64,000 nt of DNA from Streptomyces flavofungini (GTDB lineage Bacteria; Actinomycetota; Actinomycetes; Streptomycetales; Streptomycetaceae), in the NCBI RefSeq assembly GCF_014650815.1, contig NZ_BMVR01000004.1:62001-126000 (forward strand), in the 5' to 3' direction. Within the stretch, counting starts at the first letter, position 1. Each line of letters begins with the position of its first letter. This document shows, piece by piece, positions 34,745-44,160 of this stretch. The translations under genes and the position numbers were made by a program. A model generated the notes under the pieces. That model was not told the origin of the DNA. It searched no databases and worked only from the letters and a program-made list of their open reading frames with translations.

Positions 34745-36130
34745 TCATGCCCCGCCCGCCCGCACCGCGGCCACCGCCTTGCGCGCCGCCACCAGGACCG
34801 GGTCCCACACCGGCGAGAACGGCGGCGCGTACCCGAGGTCGAGTGCCGTCATCTGCTCCACCGTCATGCGTGCCGTCAGCGCCACCGCCGCCACGTCGAC
34901 CCGCTTGGCCGCGCCCTCGCGGCCCACGATCTGCACGCCGAGGAGTCGCCCCGTGCGCCGCTCGGCCAGCATCTTCACCGTCATCAAGGCCGCCCCGGGG
35001 TAGTACCCGGCCCGGCTCGTCGACTCGATGGTCACCGCCACGTACTGCAGGCCCGCCGCCCGCGCGTCCTTCTCACGCAGGCCCGTGCGCGCGATCTCCA
35101 GGTCGCAGACCTTGCTCACCGCGGTGCCGACGACGCCCGGGAACGTGGCGTAGCCGCCGCCCACGTTCGACCCGATGACCTGCCCGTGCTTGTTGGCGTG
35201 GGTGCCGAGCGCGATGTGCCGCTCCCGGCCGGAGACCAGGTCGAGGACCTCCACGCAGTCGCCGCCCGCCCAGACCGCCCCGTCGGCGACCGGCCCGCGC
35301 ACCCGCATCGCCAGGTCGGTGAGCAGTCCGCCGTGCTCCCCGACGGGCAGACCCGCGGCGCGTGCGAGCGCGGTCTCGGGGCGTACGCCGACGCCGAGGA
35401 CCACCACGTCCGCCGGGAACTCGCGGTCCTCGGTGGCCACCGCCCTGACCCGCCCGTCGTCCTCGGTGAGGATCTTGGTGACCTCGGCGTCGTTCACCAT
35501 CGTGATGCCCATGCCGGTCATCGCCTCGTGCACGAGGCGGCCCATGTCCGGGTCGAGCGTGGACATGGGCTCCCGGCCACGGTTGACGACCGTCACCTCG
35601 TAGCCGCGCCCGAGCAGCGCCTCCGCCATCTCCACGCCGATGTAGCCCGCGCCGATCACCACGGCCCGGCGGCCGGGCGTCCCGGTGAGCGTGTCGAGCA
35701 GCGCCTGCCCGTCGTCCAGGGTCTGCACGCCGTGCACGCCCGGCGCGTCGATGCCGGGCAGGTCCGGGCGCAGCGGCCGGGCGCCGGTGGCGATCACGAG
35801 CTTGTCGTACGAAGTCCACTCCTCGGCGCCCGAGTCGAGGTCCCGCGCGCGTACGCGCCGCTCCCGCGGGTCGATCTCGACGACCTCGGTGCGCATCCGC
35901 AGGTCGATGGCGCGCTCCCGGTGCTGTGCGGGCGTCCGCGCGATCAGGTCGTCCCGCTCGGCGACGTCGCCGCCCACCCAGTAGGGGATCCCGCACGCCG
36001 AGAACGAGGTGAAGTTGCCCCGCTCGAAGGCGACGATCTCCAGCTCCCGCGGCGACTTCAGCCTGCGTGCCTGCGACGCGGCCGACATCCCGGCCGCGTC
36101 CCCTCCGATGACCACCAGTCGTTCACTCAT
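34745..36130 (-). CDS. FAD-dependent pyridine nucleotide-disulfide oxidoreductase, CoA-disulfide-reductase-like
   Basis: 461 residues. Dinucleotide-binding motif 1 (VVIGGDAAGMSAASQARR) binds FAD; the single redox cysteine in FTSFSACGIPYWVGG (about residue 45) is the hallmark of CoA-disulfide reductases and NADH oxidases/peroxidases. Motif 2 (AVVIGAGYIGVEMAEALLGRG) binds NAD(P)H, and GAVWAGGDCVEVLDLV is the second FAD signature. A C-terminal dimerisation domain completes the usual length. Actinobacteria rely on mycothiol rather than CoA as main thiol, so the substrate could be another low-molecular-weight disulfide or oxygen/peroxide. Convergent with hemE. Confidence 0.85.
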   Translation of the reverse strand: MSERLVVIGGDAAGMSAASQARRLKSPRELEIVAFERGNFTSFSACGIPYWVGGDVAERDDLIARTPAQHRERAIDLRMRTEVVEIDPRERRVRARDLDSGAEEWTSYDKLVIATGARPLRPDLPGIDAPGVHGVQTLDDGQALLDTLTGTPGRRAVVIGAGYIGVEMAEALLGRGYEVTVVNRGREPMSTLDPDMGRLVHEAMTGMGITMVNDAEVTKILTEDDGRVRAVATEDREFPADVVVLGVGVRPETALARAAGLPVGEHGGLLTDLAMRVRGPVADGAVWAGGDCVEVLDLVSGRERHIALGTHANKHGQVIGSNVGGGYATFPGVVGTAVSKVCDLEIARTGLREKDARAAGLQYVAVTIESTSRAGYYPGAALMTVKMLAERRTGRLLGVQIVGREGAAKRVDVAAVALTARMTVEQMTALDLGYAPPFSPVWDPVLVAARKAVAAVRAGGA

Positions 36131-36161
36131 GCGGACACGCTACGGGGCGGGGGGCAGTTCG

Positions 36162-36196
36162 GGTCCCGGTGCCGCCCCCGGCACGGCACCGGGACC
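36162..36196 (-). terminator. Terminator after the DUF4349 gene
   Basis: GGTCCCGGTGCCG (36162-36174) and CGGCACCGGGACC (36184-36196) form a perfect 13-pair stem, 21 bases past the stop in the reverse direction. Confidence 0.85.
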
Positions 36197-36216
36197 CCGT
36201 CCCCACCCCGCGCAGG

Positions 36217-37563
36217 TCAGGAACCGCCGGACGCCTTCGGGGCCTTGGGGTCGCCCGGGCCAGTCGGACCGGTGCCCCCGGAACCGCTGCTGCCGCCGGA
36301 GCCGCCCGGCCCTCCCGTGCCGCCGCTCCCGGAGCCGCCCGTCCCGCTGCCGCCAGAGGCCCCCGGGCCTCCCGAACCCCCCGCGCCTCCCGGACCCGTG
36401 GGACCGACCGCCCCGCCCGGATCCACAGCCCGGCCCGGGCCCACGGCCGACCCCGCGGGCACCGCGACCGCCCGCCGCCCCGTCCACGGCCGCACCACCC
36501 GCAGCCACAGCAGCACCAACAGCGCCGACACGGCCGCGAACGGCAGGGCCGCCGCCAGGGCGACCGCCAGCCAGCCCAGCATCGTCACGAAGGCGCTCCA
36601 GCCTCCGGACAGCGCGCCCGTGAACGTCGGGTCGTCGTCCTTGCCGTCCGCACCGGCCTGCGGCGACTCGGTGAGCGTGAGCGTGATGGTGGCCATCGTC
36701 GTGCGGTCCTTCAGGGAGGACTGCCGCGCGAGCAGGGCCTCCAGGTCCGCCTGACGGCCGCTCAACTCGCCCTCCAGCGACACGATGTCGCTGATCTTCG
36801 TGGCCTTGTCCATCAGCGCCCGCACCCGCGCCACACTCGCCCGCTGCGTCCTGATCCGGCTCTCGACGTCCACGACCTCCTCGGTGACGTCCTCGGCCTT
36901 GGCGGTGCGGCTGATCAGCTTCCCCGTGCCCGCGAGGTCGGAGAGGACCTGCTCGTAGCGGTCCTGCGGGACGCGGAGCACGACGCGGGAGCGGTCGTGG
37001 CCGCGCCGGTCGCGGTCCGTGGACTCGTCACCGACCAGACCGCCCGCGTCCTCGGCCGCCGTCCGCGCCCGCTCCAGGGCCCGCGGCACGTCCTTGACTC
37101 GTACGGTCAAGGAGGCCGTGCGGATGATGTGGGTGTCGGCCGCCCGCAGCGGCCCGGACGGATTCCGGGTGTCGCCGCCCGCGCGCTCCTTCCCGCTCCC
37201 GGCACGGTCGCTGTCCGCCTTGGCGCCGTCCCGCGCCCCGCTCTCGTCGGTCAGGGCGCCGCTGCCGTCGGCGGGCCCCTGGCTGGCCTGCGCCCCCGCG
37301 GCCCGGTCGCCGCCGGACCCACTGCCCTGGTCGGAGTCGTCGCCGCCCGCGCCGCACCCCGCGACCGCGAGCGTCACGGTGAGGAGCACCGCGGCGAGCC
37401 CGGTGAGCGGACCCCGCCGCGCCGCGCGCCCGCGCCCCGCCCGGCCGCGGGCCGTCGGTGCACCGGGAAGCGTCGGCGTGCCCGGAGGCGTGCCCGGACG
37501 CGCGTCCGGGGGCGCGGACGCACCGCCCGTACCGGATGACCCTGACGTGCTGGACGTGTGCAT
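36217..37563 (-). CDS. DUF4349 membrane-anchored lipoprotein
   Basis: 448 residues. A Pro/Gly/Arg-rich N-terminal stretch of about 55 residues precedes a lipoprotein-like signal (LLTVTLAVAGCG). Next come a disordered Asp/Ser/Gly linker and the DUF4349 domain: a strand-rich start (IIRTASLTVRVKDVPRALERARTAAEDAGG), then a coiled coil (ESRIRTQRASVARVRALMDKATKISDIVSLEGEL). A C-terminal membrane span follows (MLGWLAVALAAALPFAAVSALLVLLWL). The last 90 residues are collagen-like, almost all Gly, Ser, Pro and Thr. DUF4349 proteins are uncharacterised envelope proteins. The long N-terminal part before the lipobox makes the start uncertain. Confidence 0.82.
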   Translation of the reverse strand: MHTSSTSGSSGTGGASAPPDARPGTPPGTPTLPGAPTARGRAGRGRAARRGPLTGLAAVLLTVTLAVAGCGAGGDDSDQGSGSGGDRAAGAQASQGPADGSGALTDESGARDGAKADSDRAGSGKERAGGDTRNPSGPLRAADTHIIRTASLTVRVKDVPRALERARTAAEDAGGLVGDESTDRDRRGHDRSRVVLRVPQDRYEQVLSDLAGTGKLISRTAKAEDVTEEVVDVESRIRTQRASVARVRALMDKATKISDIVSLEGELSGRQADLEALLARQSSLKDRTTMATITLTLTESPQAGADGKDDDPTFTGALSGGWSAFVTMLGWLAVALAAALPFAAVSALLVLLWLRVVRPWTGRRAVAVPAGSAVGPGRAVDPGGAVGPTGPGGAGGSGGPGASGGSGTGGSGSGGTGGPGGSGGSSGSGGTGPTGPGDPKAPKASGGS

Positions 37564-37780
37564 CGACGTACCCCCGAGGTCGTGGTGAGTGTGCTCCTAC
37601 GACGCCGGGACCGGGCACGGTGTTCGGTCCGGGTGGTCCCGATGAGGTTCCGGCGCGGTCACGGACGGGACTCGTCCGGAAGCGCGCGCGGGCACCCGGA
37701 CCGGCGGGCGATCGGGTACCCGGACCGGAGGCGCGCGGGTACCCGAAAGCGGTCCTGAGCGGCTCTGAGAGAGTGGGGAC

Positions 37781-39295
37781 ATGCGCGCAGCGGACCCACG
37801 GACGAGCAAGAACCCCTCTGCCCCCGACGCCCCCGGCGGCCCCCCCGGCGGCCTCGGCCACGTCGTCGTCATCGGCGGCGGCATCGCGGGCCTCGCCGCC
37901 GCGCACCGCCTCCTCGACGCCGGAGCGCGCGTCACCGTCCTGGAGGCCTCCGGACGGCTCGGCGGGAAGCTGCACACCGGCGAGATCGCGGGCGTGGGCG
38001 TCGACCTCGGCGCCGAGTCGATGCTGGCCCGCAGGCCGGAGGCGGTCGCCCTGGTCCGCGAGGTCGGCCTCGGCGACCGGCTGCGGCCCCCGGCGACGGC
38101 GAGCGCCGCGCTCTGGACCCGCGGCGCGCTGCGGCCCATGCCCAAGGGGCACGTCATGGGCGTGCCCGGTGCCGCGGCCGCCGTCGCCGGAGTCCTCTCC
38201 GAGGAGGGCCTGCGCCGCGTCGGGCAGGACGCCGAGCTGCCGCCCACCGAGGTCGGCGACGACGTCGCGGTCGGCGAGTACGTCGCCCGGCGGGTCGGCC
38301 GCGAGGTCGTGGACCGCCTGGTGGAGCCGCTGCTCGGCGGGGTGTACGCCGGGGACGCGTACCGCATCTCGATGCGCTCGGCCGTCCCGCAGCTCTTCGC
38401 GGTCGCCCGCACCCACACCTCCCTCACCGAGGGCGTCCGCGACATCCAGGCGCGGGCCGCCGCGAACCAGCAGGGCCGGCAGCCCGGCCCCGTCTTCATG
38501 GGCATCGACGGCGGCATCGGCCAACTGCCGCCCGCCGTCGCGGAGTCGGTGCGGGCCCGGGGCGGCGAGATCCTGCTGAACTCCGCGGCGCACGGCCTGC
38601 GCCGGGTCGAGGACGGCTGGGAGGTGTACGTCGACGACTGGGACCTGGCGGCCGACGCCGTCGTCCTCGCCGTCCCCGCTCCGCACGCCGCCCGCCTCCT
38701 GGACCACGACGTCCCCGGCGCCGCCGCCGAGCTGCGCGCCGTCGAGTACGCCTCCATGGCGCTGATCACCCTCGCCTACCGCCGCGCCGACACGGGCGCA
38801 CTGCCCGCAGGAAGCGGCTTCCTCGTGCCGCCCGTCGACGGGCACACCATCAAGGCGTCCACTTTCGCGAGCCAGAAGTGGGGGTGGATCGCGGACCAGG
38901 ACCCGGATCTGTTCGTGCTGCGCGCGTCCGTGGGGCGGTACGGCGACGAGAAGGACTTCGGGCGCCCGGACGCCGAGCTGATCGACATCGCCCGGCACGA
39001 CCTGCGCGCGGCCACCGGCCTGGACGCCGCCCCTGTCGACTCGACGGTCACGCGCTGGCACGACGGCCTGCCCCAGTACCCCGTCGGCCACCACGCGCGC
39101 GTGGCCCGCGTCCGCGAGCAGGTCGGCCGGGTGCCGGGGCTCGCGGTCTGCGGGGCGGCGTACGACGGCGTGGGCATCCCGGCCTGCATCGCCAGCGCGA
39201 ACGCCGCCGTGGACCAGCTGACCGGGGACCTTTCCGCGGTGCGGGAGCTCACCGCCAACCCGGTGCAGAGCCTGCACGGCGGCGCGGGAGAATAG
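37781..39295 (+). CDS. hemY: Protoporphyrinogen/coproporphyrinogen III oxidase
   Basis: 504 residues from the ATG at 37781 behind GAGAGAGTGGGG. The FAD-binding motif [23 protein letters not shown] is followed by the amine-oxidase-type second motif ([11 protein letters not shown]) and a C-terminal FAD segment ([19 protein letters not shown]). Gram-positive-type HemY (also CgoX) oxidises coproporphyrinogen III to coproporphyrin III. The gene lies four bases upstream of hemQ, so the two are co-transcribed and consecutive in pathway order apart from ferrochelatase, which is not in this window. Confidence 0.92.
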   Translation: MRAADPRTSKNPSAPDAPGGPPGGLGHVVVIGGGIAGLAAAHRLLDAGARVTVLEASGRLGGKLHTGEIAGVGVDLGAESMLARRPEAVALVREVGLGDRLRPPATASAALWTRGALRPMPKGHVMGVPGAAAAVAGVLSEEGLRRVGQDAELPPTEVGDDVAVGEYVARRVGREVVDRLVEPLLGGVYAGDAYRISMRSAVPQLFAVARTHTSLTEGVRDIQARAAANQQGRQPGPVFMGIDGGIGQLPPAVAESVRARGGEILLNSAAHGLRRVEDGWEVYVDDWDLAADAVVLAVPAPHAARLLDHDVPGAAAELRAVEYASMALITLAYRRADTGALPAGSGFLVPPVDGHTIKASTFASQKWGWIADQDPDLFVLRASVGRYGDEKDFGRPDAELIDIARHDLRAATGLDAAPVDSTVTRWHDGLPQYPVGHHARVARVREQVGRVPGLAVCGAAYDGVGIPACIASANAAVDQLTGDLSAVRELTANPVQSLHGGAGE

Positions 39296-39299
39296 CCGC

Positions 39300-40019
39300 A
39301 TGAGTGACGACGCCCCCGCCAAGATCCCGAACGCCGGCAAGAAGGCCAAGGACCTCAACGAGGTCATCCGCTACACCCTGTGGTCCGTCTTCAAGCTGCG
39401 CGACGTCCTGCCCGAGAGCCGCCTCGGCTACGCGGACGAGGTCCAGGAGCTGTTCGACAAGCTCGGGGCCCGGGACATCACCGTCCGCGGCACCTACGAC
39501 GTGTCCGGCCTGCGCGCCGACGCCGACGTCATGATCTGGTGGCACGCGGAGACCGCCGACGAGCTGCAGGAGGCGTACAACCTCTTCCGCCGCACCAAGC
39601 TCGGCCGCGCCCTGGAGCCGGTCTGGTCGAACATGGCGCTGCACCGCCCCGCCGAGTTCAACAAGTCGCACATCCCGGCGTTCCTCGCCGACGAGACGCC
39701 CCGTAACTACGTCTCGGTGTACCCCTTCGTGCGCTCCTACGACTGGTACCTGCTGCCCGACGAGGACCGCCGCCGCATGCTCAAGGACCACGGCATGATG
39801 GCCCGCGGTTACCCCGACGTGCGCGCCAACACCGTCGCCTCGTTCTCGCTCGGCGACTACGAGTGGCTGCTCGCCTTCGAGGCCGACGAGTTGTACCGCA
39901 TCGTCGACCTCATGCGACACCTGCGCGCCTCCGAGGCCCGCATGCACGTCCGCGAAGAGGTGCCGTTCTACACCGGCCGCCGCAAGTCCGTGGCCGACCT
40001 CGTGGCGGGTCTCGCGTAA
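39300..40019 (+). CDS. hemQ: Coproheme decarboxylase HemQ
   Basis: 239 residues, chlorite-dismutase fold. The conserved [29 protein letters not shown] segment contains the tyrosine used as radical site in decarboxylation and the haem-binding-region histidine. HemQ converts Fe-coproporphyrin III to haem b using peroxide, the last step of the coproporphyrin-dependent pathway in Gram-positive bacteria. It starts four bases after hemY stops and is followed by a strong hairpin. The sequence begins with a Lys-rich N-terminal helix, as in other actinobacterial HemQ. Confidence 0.94.
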   Translation: MSDDAPAKIPNAGKKAKDLNEVIRYTLWSVFKLRDVLPESRLGYADEVQELFDKLGARDITVRGTYDVSGLRADADVMIWWHAETADELQEAYNLFRRTKLGRALEPVWSNMALHRPAEFNKSHIPAFLADETPRNYVSVYPFVRSYDWYLLPDEDRRRMLKDHGMMARGYPDVRANTVASFSLGDYEWLLAFEADELYRIVDLMRHLRASEARMHVREEVPFYTGRRKSVADLVAGLA

Positions 40020-40035
40020 GCGACCCCCTCCGCAC

Positions 40036-40085
40036 GCGCCGGGCGGGCGCGGCACCGTTAATTCGGTTGCCGCGCCCGCCCGGTG
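40036..40085 (+). terminator. Terminator after hemQ
   Basis: The left arm GCGCCGGGCGGGCGCGGCACCG and right arm CGGTTGCCGCGCCCGCCCGGTG pair over about 20 positions with one or two irregularities around an AT-rich loop (TTAATT), 16 bases after the hemQ stop. Confidence 0.87.
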
Positions 40086-40200
40086 CGCGTTTCATCGAGA
40101 GGTCGAGACCTAGCAACGAAAGATGGTGCGTGTATGCCCAGGGCCCTGCGGAACAGCTCGAGGTCAGCCCCTTCCGCATCGCACTGGAGTCACTTCCACC

Positions 40201-40624
40201 ATGTCTCGCAACATGTCCATGCCTCGCAACACCTCCCGGCGGGCGCGCACTGAAGCACGCGCCCAGTCCTTCCGCTGCCTGCAGTGCGGTCTCGACGTCC
40301 CGATGACCGCGCCCGGCACCGATCACCGCAACCTCCCCCAAGCTCTTAAAGAGCAGGGGGACCCCCTCCCCGAACTGCCTGTGGAGCCGTCACCTCGACG
40401 ACTCGCCCGGCGACCGGGCCGCGGACTGCGGCGCCCGCATGGAACCACTCGCCATCTCCGTGCGCGGAGACGGCGAGTGGGTTCTCGTGCACCGGTGCAT
40501 CCACTGCGGCGTGCTGCACGCCCATCGCACCGCGGGTGACGACAACGTCCTGCCGCTCACCCGGCTGGCGGTCCGGCCGCTGGCGCAGCCGCCGTTCCCG
40601 CTGGAGCGCCTCGGGGCGCTCTGA
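40201..40624 (+). pseudogene. RNHCP-family zinc protein gene, disrupted
   Basis: The first frame (ATG 40201) gives SFRCLQCGLDVPM, then reaches TDHRN exactly where the family motif HRNHCPNC should follow. A 32-base palindromic element starts there (40333). After it the family sequence resumes in another frame from 40373: NCLWSRHLDD, then DCGARMEPLAISV, GEWVLVHRCIHCG and DDNVLPLTRLAV, to the stop at 40622-40624. About 31 extra bases shift the frame by one, and the HCP codons are lost or altered. RNHCP proteins are small zinc-binding proteins of unknown function. The rest of the gene looks undamaged, so the event may be recent. A sequencing artefact is unlikely because the inserted block is itself a recognisable element. 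Confidence 0.82.
40333..40364 (+). repeat. Short palindromic element, copy 1 (inside the RNHCP gene)
   Basis: A 32-base unit, CTCCCCC-AA-GCTCT-TAA-AGAGC-A-GGGGGACCC, folds as CCCCC/GGGGG outside and GCTCT/AGAGC inside. A second copy in the opposite orientation lies at 57666-57697. It interrupts the RNHCP reading frame. Confidence 0.8.
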
Positions 40625-40630
40625 TCTCTC

Positions 40631-42271
40631 CTAGAGCGCCTTGCGGAGGTCCGCCGTCCTCGTCCCCGGCCGGGGCTCCGGCTCCCGGTGCGGTGCGCAC
40701 GCCGCGCGCCGTGCCGGGAGGCGGCCCTCCAGGAGGTAGGCGTCCAGGTGCGCGTTGACGCACTCGTTGGTGCCGCCTCCGATGCCGTGGGTGCCCGCGT
40801 CCTTCTCGGTCACCAGGGTCGAGCCCGCCAGCCGGTGGTGCAGTTCCAGGGCGCCCTCGTACGGCGTCGCGGCGTCCCGCTCGGCGGCCAGGATCAGGGT
40901 CGGGGGCAGGGCGCCCTCGGCGGTGCGGACGTCGAGGGCCTGCTGGCGCGGCGCGGGCCAGTAGGCGCACGGCAGGTTCATCCAGGCGTTGTCCCAGGTC
41001 TCGAACGGCGCGAGGCGCGCGAGGCGGGAGTTGTCGCGGTCCCAGGTGGCGAAGTCGGTGGGCCAGGCGGCGTCGTTGCACTCGACGGCGGTGTAGACGG
41101 CGTTGCCGTTCTCGTCCTCGACGGCCGCCGCCGGATGCGGCGCGGCCTGCTCGATCAGCGGCTTCGGGTTGCCCTTCAGGTACTGCGACAGGGCCGTCGC
41201 CCGCATCGGCCAGTAGTCGTCGTAGTACGCGGCCCGCAGGAATGCCGACCGCAGCTGCGAGGAGCCGACCTTGCCGCCCGCGGGCTTGTGCGTCAGCTCG
41301 GCGCGGACCGTCTCGTAGGACCGCTGCACCTCCGCGGGCGTCGTGCCCAGGCCGTACGCCTTGTGGTGCTTGGCGACCCAGGCGCGGAAGTCCGCCCAGC
41401 GCCGCTCGAACGCGTACGACTGGTCCAGGTTGTTGGCGTACCAGATCTGGTCCGGGGCCGGGTTGACCGCGGAGTCGAAGACCATGCGGCGGACGTGCCC
41501 GGGGAACAGCGTCGCGTAGACCGAGCCGATGTAGGTGCCGTACGAGGCGCCCATGAACGTCAGCTTCCGCTCGCCCAGGGCGGCGCGCAGCACCTCCAGG
41601 TCACGGGCGTTGTTGAGGGTGGTGTAGTGGGCCAGGTCGGGGCCCGCGTGCCGGGCGCAGCCGCGTGCGTACGCCTTCGCCTGCGCGATGCGCTCCGCCT
41701 TGTACGAGGCGTCGGGGTGCGTCGGCGAGTGGGTGGGCGCCTTGGCGAACTGCTTCGGGTCCTGGCAGGACAGCGGCGCGGAGCGGCCGACACCGCGCGG
41801 CGCGTAGCCGACGAGGTCGTACGCCGCCGCGACGCGCCGCCACTCCGGCATCGGGCCGACCATCGGGAAGTACATGCCGGACGCGCCCGGGCCGCCCGGG
41901 TTGAAGACCAGCGCGCCCTGCCGCGACACCACGGCCCGGCCCGACTTCCCGGTGGCCTCGACGCGGCTGACGGTCAGTCGGATCTGCTTGCCGTCGGGGT
42001 GGGCGTAGTCGAGGGGGACGGCGACCGTGCCGCACTCCACGGACGGCGGCAGGTTCTCCGCCTTCGGGCAGGGGCCGAACTCGATGCCGGTGGTCTGGGC
42101 GCGCTGGGCGGCGAGGGCGGTGCCGAGGGTCTCGGGGGAGGGGGTGGCGGCGGAGGGGGTGGCGGCGCTGCTCGCGGGGGCCGCGGCGAGGGCGGTCAGG
42201 ACGAGGGAGCCGATGGTTCCGACGGTTCTGACGGCTCTGTACCGGGCGGCGGCGGTTGCTGGTGCTCTCAT
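40631..42271 (-). CDS. Secreted alpha/beta-hydrolase, tripeptidyl aminopeptidase type
   Basis: 546 residues from the ATG at 42271, chosen for the upstream AAAGGGACA; the frame continues to 42364 without a good start. A signal peptide (LVLTALAAAPASSAATPS) is followed by an alpha/beta-hydrolase fold with an oxyanion-region GGPGASG, nucleophilic serine in FMGASYGTYIG and the C-terminal TAP-like domain with a catalytic-region histidine (DAGTHGIGGG). Cysteines (GPCPKAENLPPSVECG, NDAAW region, NLPCAYWPAP) suggest disulfides typical of the secreted Streptomyces tripeptidyl aminopeptidases. These exoproteases remove N-terminal tripeptides from extracellular proteins. The upstream 42272-42433 is AT-rich and probably holds the promoter. 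Confidence 0.88.
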   Translation of the reverse strand: MRAPATAAARYRAVRTVGTIGSLVLTALAAAPASSAATPSAATPSPETLGTALAAQRAQTTGIEFGPCPKAENLPPSVECGTVAVPLDYAHPDGKQIRLTVSRVEATGKSGRAVVSRQGALVFNPGGPGASGMYFPMVGPMPEWRRVAAAYDLVGYAPRGVGRSAPLSCQDPKQFAKAPTHSPTHPDASYKAERIAQAKAYARGCARHAGPDLAHYTTLNNARDLEVLRAALGERKLTFMGASYGTYIGSVYATLFPGHVRRMVFDSAVNPAPDQIWYANNLDQSYAFERRWADFRAWVAKHHKAYGLGTTPAEVQRSYETVRAELTHKPAGGKVGSSQLRSAFLRAAYYDDYWPMRATALSQYLKGNPKPLIEQAAPHPAAAVEDENGNAVYTAVECNDAAWPTDFATWDRDNSRLARLAPFETWDNAWMNLPCAYWPAPRQQALDVRTAEGALPPTLILAAERDAATPYEGALELHHRLAGSTLVTEKDAGTHGIGGGTNECVNAHLDAYLLEGRLPARRAACAPHREPEPRPGTRTADLRKAL

Positions 42272-42433
42272 CGCTGTTCTGTGTCCCTTTCGCGGCGCGG
42301 GCCCAAGTGACTGCGTAAATCGCAAAATCACAACAAAAGGGATATTCAGTTCGAAGAGTGGCAAAGTCCAGCACCGGAACGCGGGCGTCGCGAGTCGCGC
42401 CCCAATGGCCCTTCGTGGCGGCCGCGCGGGACG

Positions 42434-43204
42434 CTAGGAGCGGGTCTCCCGGTATCCGTCGAGGTTCGGGTCCCGGTGCGAGAGCGCGGCCCGCAGGGCG
42501 GGGTCCTCCAGGGCGCGGATGCCGCGCACGGCCACTGACGTCAGGTCGTCGCGCGAGGGCAGCGCGCCGAGCAGCCGCCGCCCCGCCGGGGACGCCCAGC
42601 GCGTGGTCGGCACCTCGAAGCGGGCGATGGCCAGACAGCTCACCGTGAGGAAGAACGGCAGCGCGAACCACACCCCGACCGGCATCTCCCCCTCGCGCCC
42701 CTGCGCCGGAAGCAGCGTCGCGCACACCCCGAGGGCCACGACGGCCGCCGCGGCCGCCCGCACCTGCCGGGCCGCGCCCGCGATGCCCGACCACATCCCG
42801 TCCGGCACCGCGAGCCCCGCCGCGACCAGCCGGTCCGCGAGCGCCCGCACCCCGTCCCCGGCCGCCGCGGCCCGGCGCACCGGCGCGATCCGCGACTGCC
42901 CCGCGGGACCGATCGCCCCGAGCACCGACCGCTCCAGGTCGTCCCCGGCCACCGGATCCACCACGGTCGCCCACCCCGTGTGCGCGAGCAGCAGCCGCCG
43001 CCCCCGTGCCATCGAGAGCAGCGCCACATCGATGACGCGCCCCGGCCCGCCCGACAGGAACGCCGCCTCGTAGAGCGTCAGTCGCCGACCCTCGTGCGCC
43101 CCGCGCGCCTCACTGGCCGCGGCCCGCACGGCGGCCACACAGAGCCGACCGCAGGACAGCGCGGCGAGAGCACAGGCGAGGAGCAGCAGCGGGACCCAGA
43201 ACAT
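42434..43204 (-). CDS. TIGR04222-type membrane protein
   Basis: 256 residues. It starts with an N-terminal hydrophobic segment (FWVPLLLLACALAALSCG); LYEAAFLSGGPGRVIDVALLSMARGRRLLL is the recognisable TIGR04222 block. Two further spans follow (RAAAAAVVALGVCATLLP and WFALPFFLTVSCLAI). From memory, many members carry a Gly/Cys-rich C-terminal tail and occur near DUF692 proteins; the tail is absent here. There is no clear ribosome site, and the AT-rich CACATAGAAAACC just before the start may be its own promoter. It is the last gene of a same-strand group DUF4142 - DUF692 - DUF4142 - TIGR04222. Function unknown. Confidence 0.75.
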   Translation of the reverse strand: MFWVPLLLLACALAALSCGRLCVAAVRAAASEARGAHEGRRLTLYEAAFLSGGPGRVIDVALLSMARGRRLLLAHTGWATVVDPVAGDDLERSVLGAIGPAGQSRIAPVRRAAAAGDGVRALADRLVAAGLAVPDGMWSGIAGAARQVRAAAAAVVALGVCATLLPAQGREGEMPVGVWFALPFFLTVSCLAIARFEVPTTRWASPAGRRLLGALPSRDDLTSVAVRGIRALEDPALRAALSHRDPNLDGYRETRS

Positions 43205-43302
43205 GCCGGTTTTCTATGTGAAGGAGGTGTGACGCCGCTACCGGTATTCCACGATGTGGACACCGTCCTGCCCGCCCGAGCTGCCGTTTGACCCGCTGTG
43301 CC

Positions 43303-44058
43303 TCAGTCGCGCGGGTCGGGCGCGGGCCGTGAGACGGCCGGGGGGAGGGAGTACGTGGGGGTCGGCGACACCGGCGCCGCGGGCGGCGGGGAGTCCTCGG
43401 GGCCCGGTGGCGCGGGGGAGCGGGCCGGGGGCTGCGGGGTGGACGTGGCGGCGTCGCGGGCCAGGCCGTCGAAGTCGACCAGACCCGTGCCCTCCAGGAC
43501 CTTGATGTGGTCGAGGACGGTGGTGTTGGCGTCGTCGGCGAGCGCGCGCACCTGGGAGTTGCGGGTCCTGGCGCGGACCTCCGCCACCAGCGCGAAGACC
43601 TTGCCGTGCGCGCGCCGCAGGATGTTCGCGAACTTCACGTCGTACGCCGTGCCGCGCACCGCGCTCAGCTCCGCGAGCCAGCGCCGCTGCTGGCCGCTGG
43701 GCTGGCTGGGCAGCTCCAGGCGCAGCGCCGCCGCCACCTCGCGCACCCGCGCGTCCAGGAACGTGTGCCCCTCGACCAGGTGCTTGCCCGCGGTGTGCAC
43801 GGCCCGCGTGGTGCCGCGCTCCCCGGCCTGCTGGCCCGCGGGCAGCTCCCACAGGCCCGCGAGCCGCACCTTCGTGATGAAGTCCCGGTCGAGCGCGGAC
43901 AGCGGCCCGTACTCGGTCGCCACGCTCTGCGAGGTGAGCGCGTCGAGGCCGGTGCCCGAGCGGTCCTCGTACGACCACACGGGATAGACCAGCGCGGCCA
44001 GCGTGGCCACGAGCCCCGTGAGCACGAGCCCGGTGCCGCTGATGATTCGGGAACGCAT
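43303..44058 (-). CDS. DUF4142 protein, copy A
   Basis: 251 residues behind AGGAGG. An N-terminal membrane anchor (GLVLTGLVATLAALVYPVWSY) is followed by the DUF4142 helical domain (LSALDRDFITKVRLAGLWELPAGQQA ... HGKVFALVAEVRARTRNSQVRALADDANTTVLDHIKVLEGTG). A Pro/Ser/Thr-rich tail of about 50 residues ends it. DUF4142 is a four-helix, ferritin-like family of unknown function, usually exported. The protein is clearly paralogous to the product at 45838-46605, sharing the start of the mature domain (VWSYxDRSGTG) and most of the helices. The DUF692 gene lies between the two paralogues. Confidence 0.83.
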   Translation of the reverse strand: MRSRIISGTGLVLTGLVATLAALVYPVWSYEDRSGTGLDALTSQSVATEYGPLSALDRDFITKVRLAGLWELPAGQQAGERGTTRAVHTAGKHLVEGHTFLDARVREVAAALRLELPSQPSGQQRRWLAELSAVRGTAYDVKFANILRRAHGKVFALVAEVRARTRNSQVRALADDANTTVLDHIKVLEGTGLVDFDGLARDAATSTPQPPARSPAPPGPEDSPPPAAPVSPTPTYSLPPAVSRPAPDPRD

Positions 44059-44160
44059 GACGCCTCCTGTCGCGCCACCGCACGCTAGTGCGCGGCGCGG
44101 GGGAGGCGTCCCGCATATCGGGCGGAGTACGCCAACGGCTGTACGGCGCCGGGGGAGCGG

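Noticed and set aside
43078..43263. A 61-codon Cys-containing reverse frame near the MNIO group, considered as a RiPP precursor
   Set aside because: It overlaps the 5' part of the TIGR04222 gene out of frame, has no clear ribosome site and shows shadow-type Pro/Arg/Ser composition. It could be revisited if the small frame is conserved.
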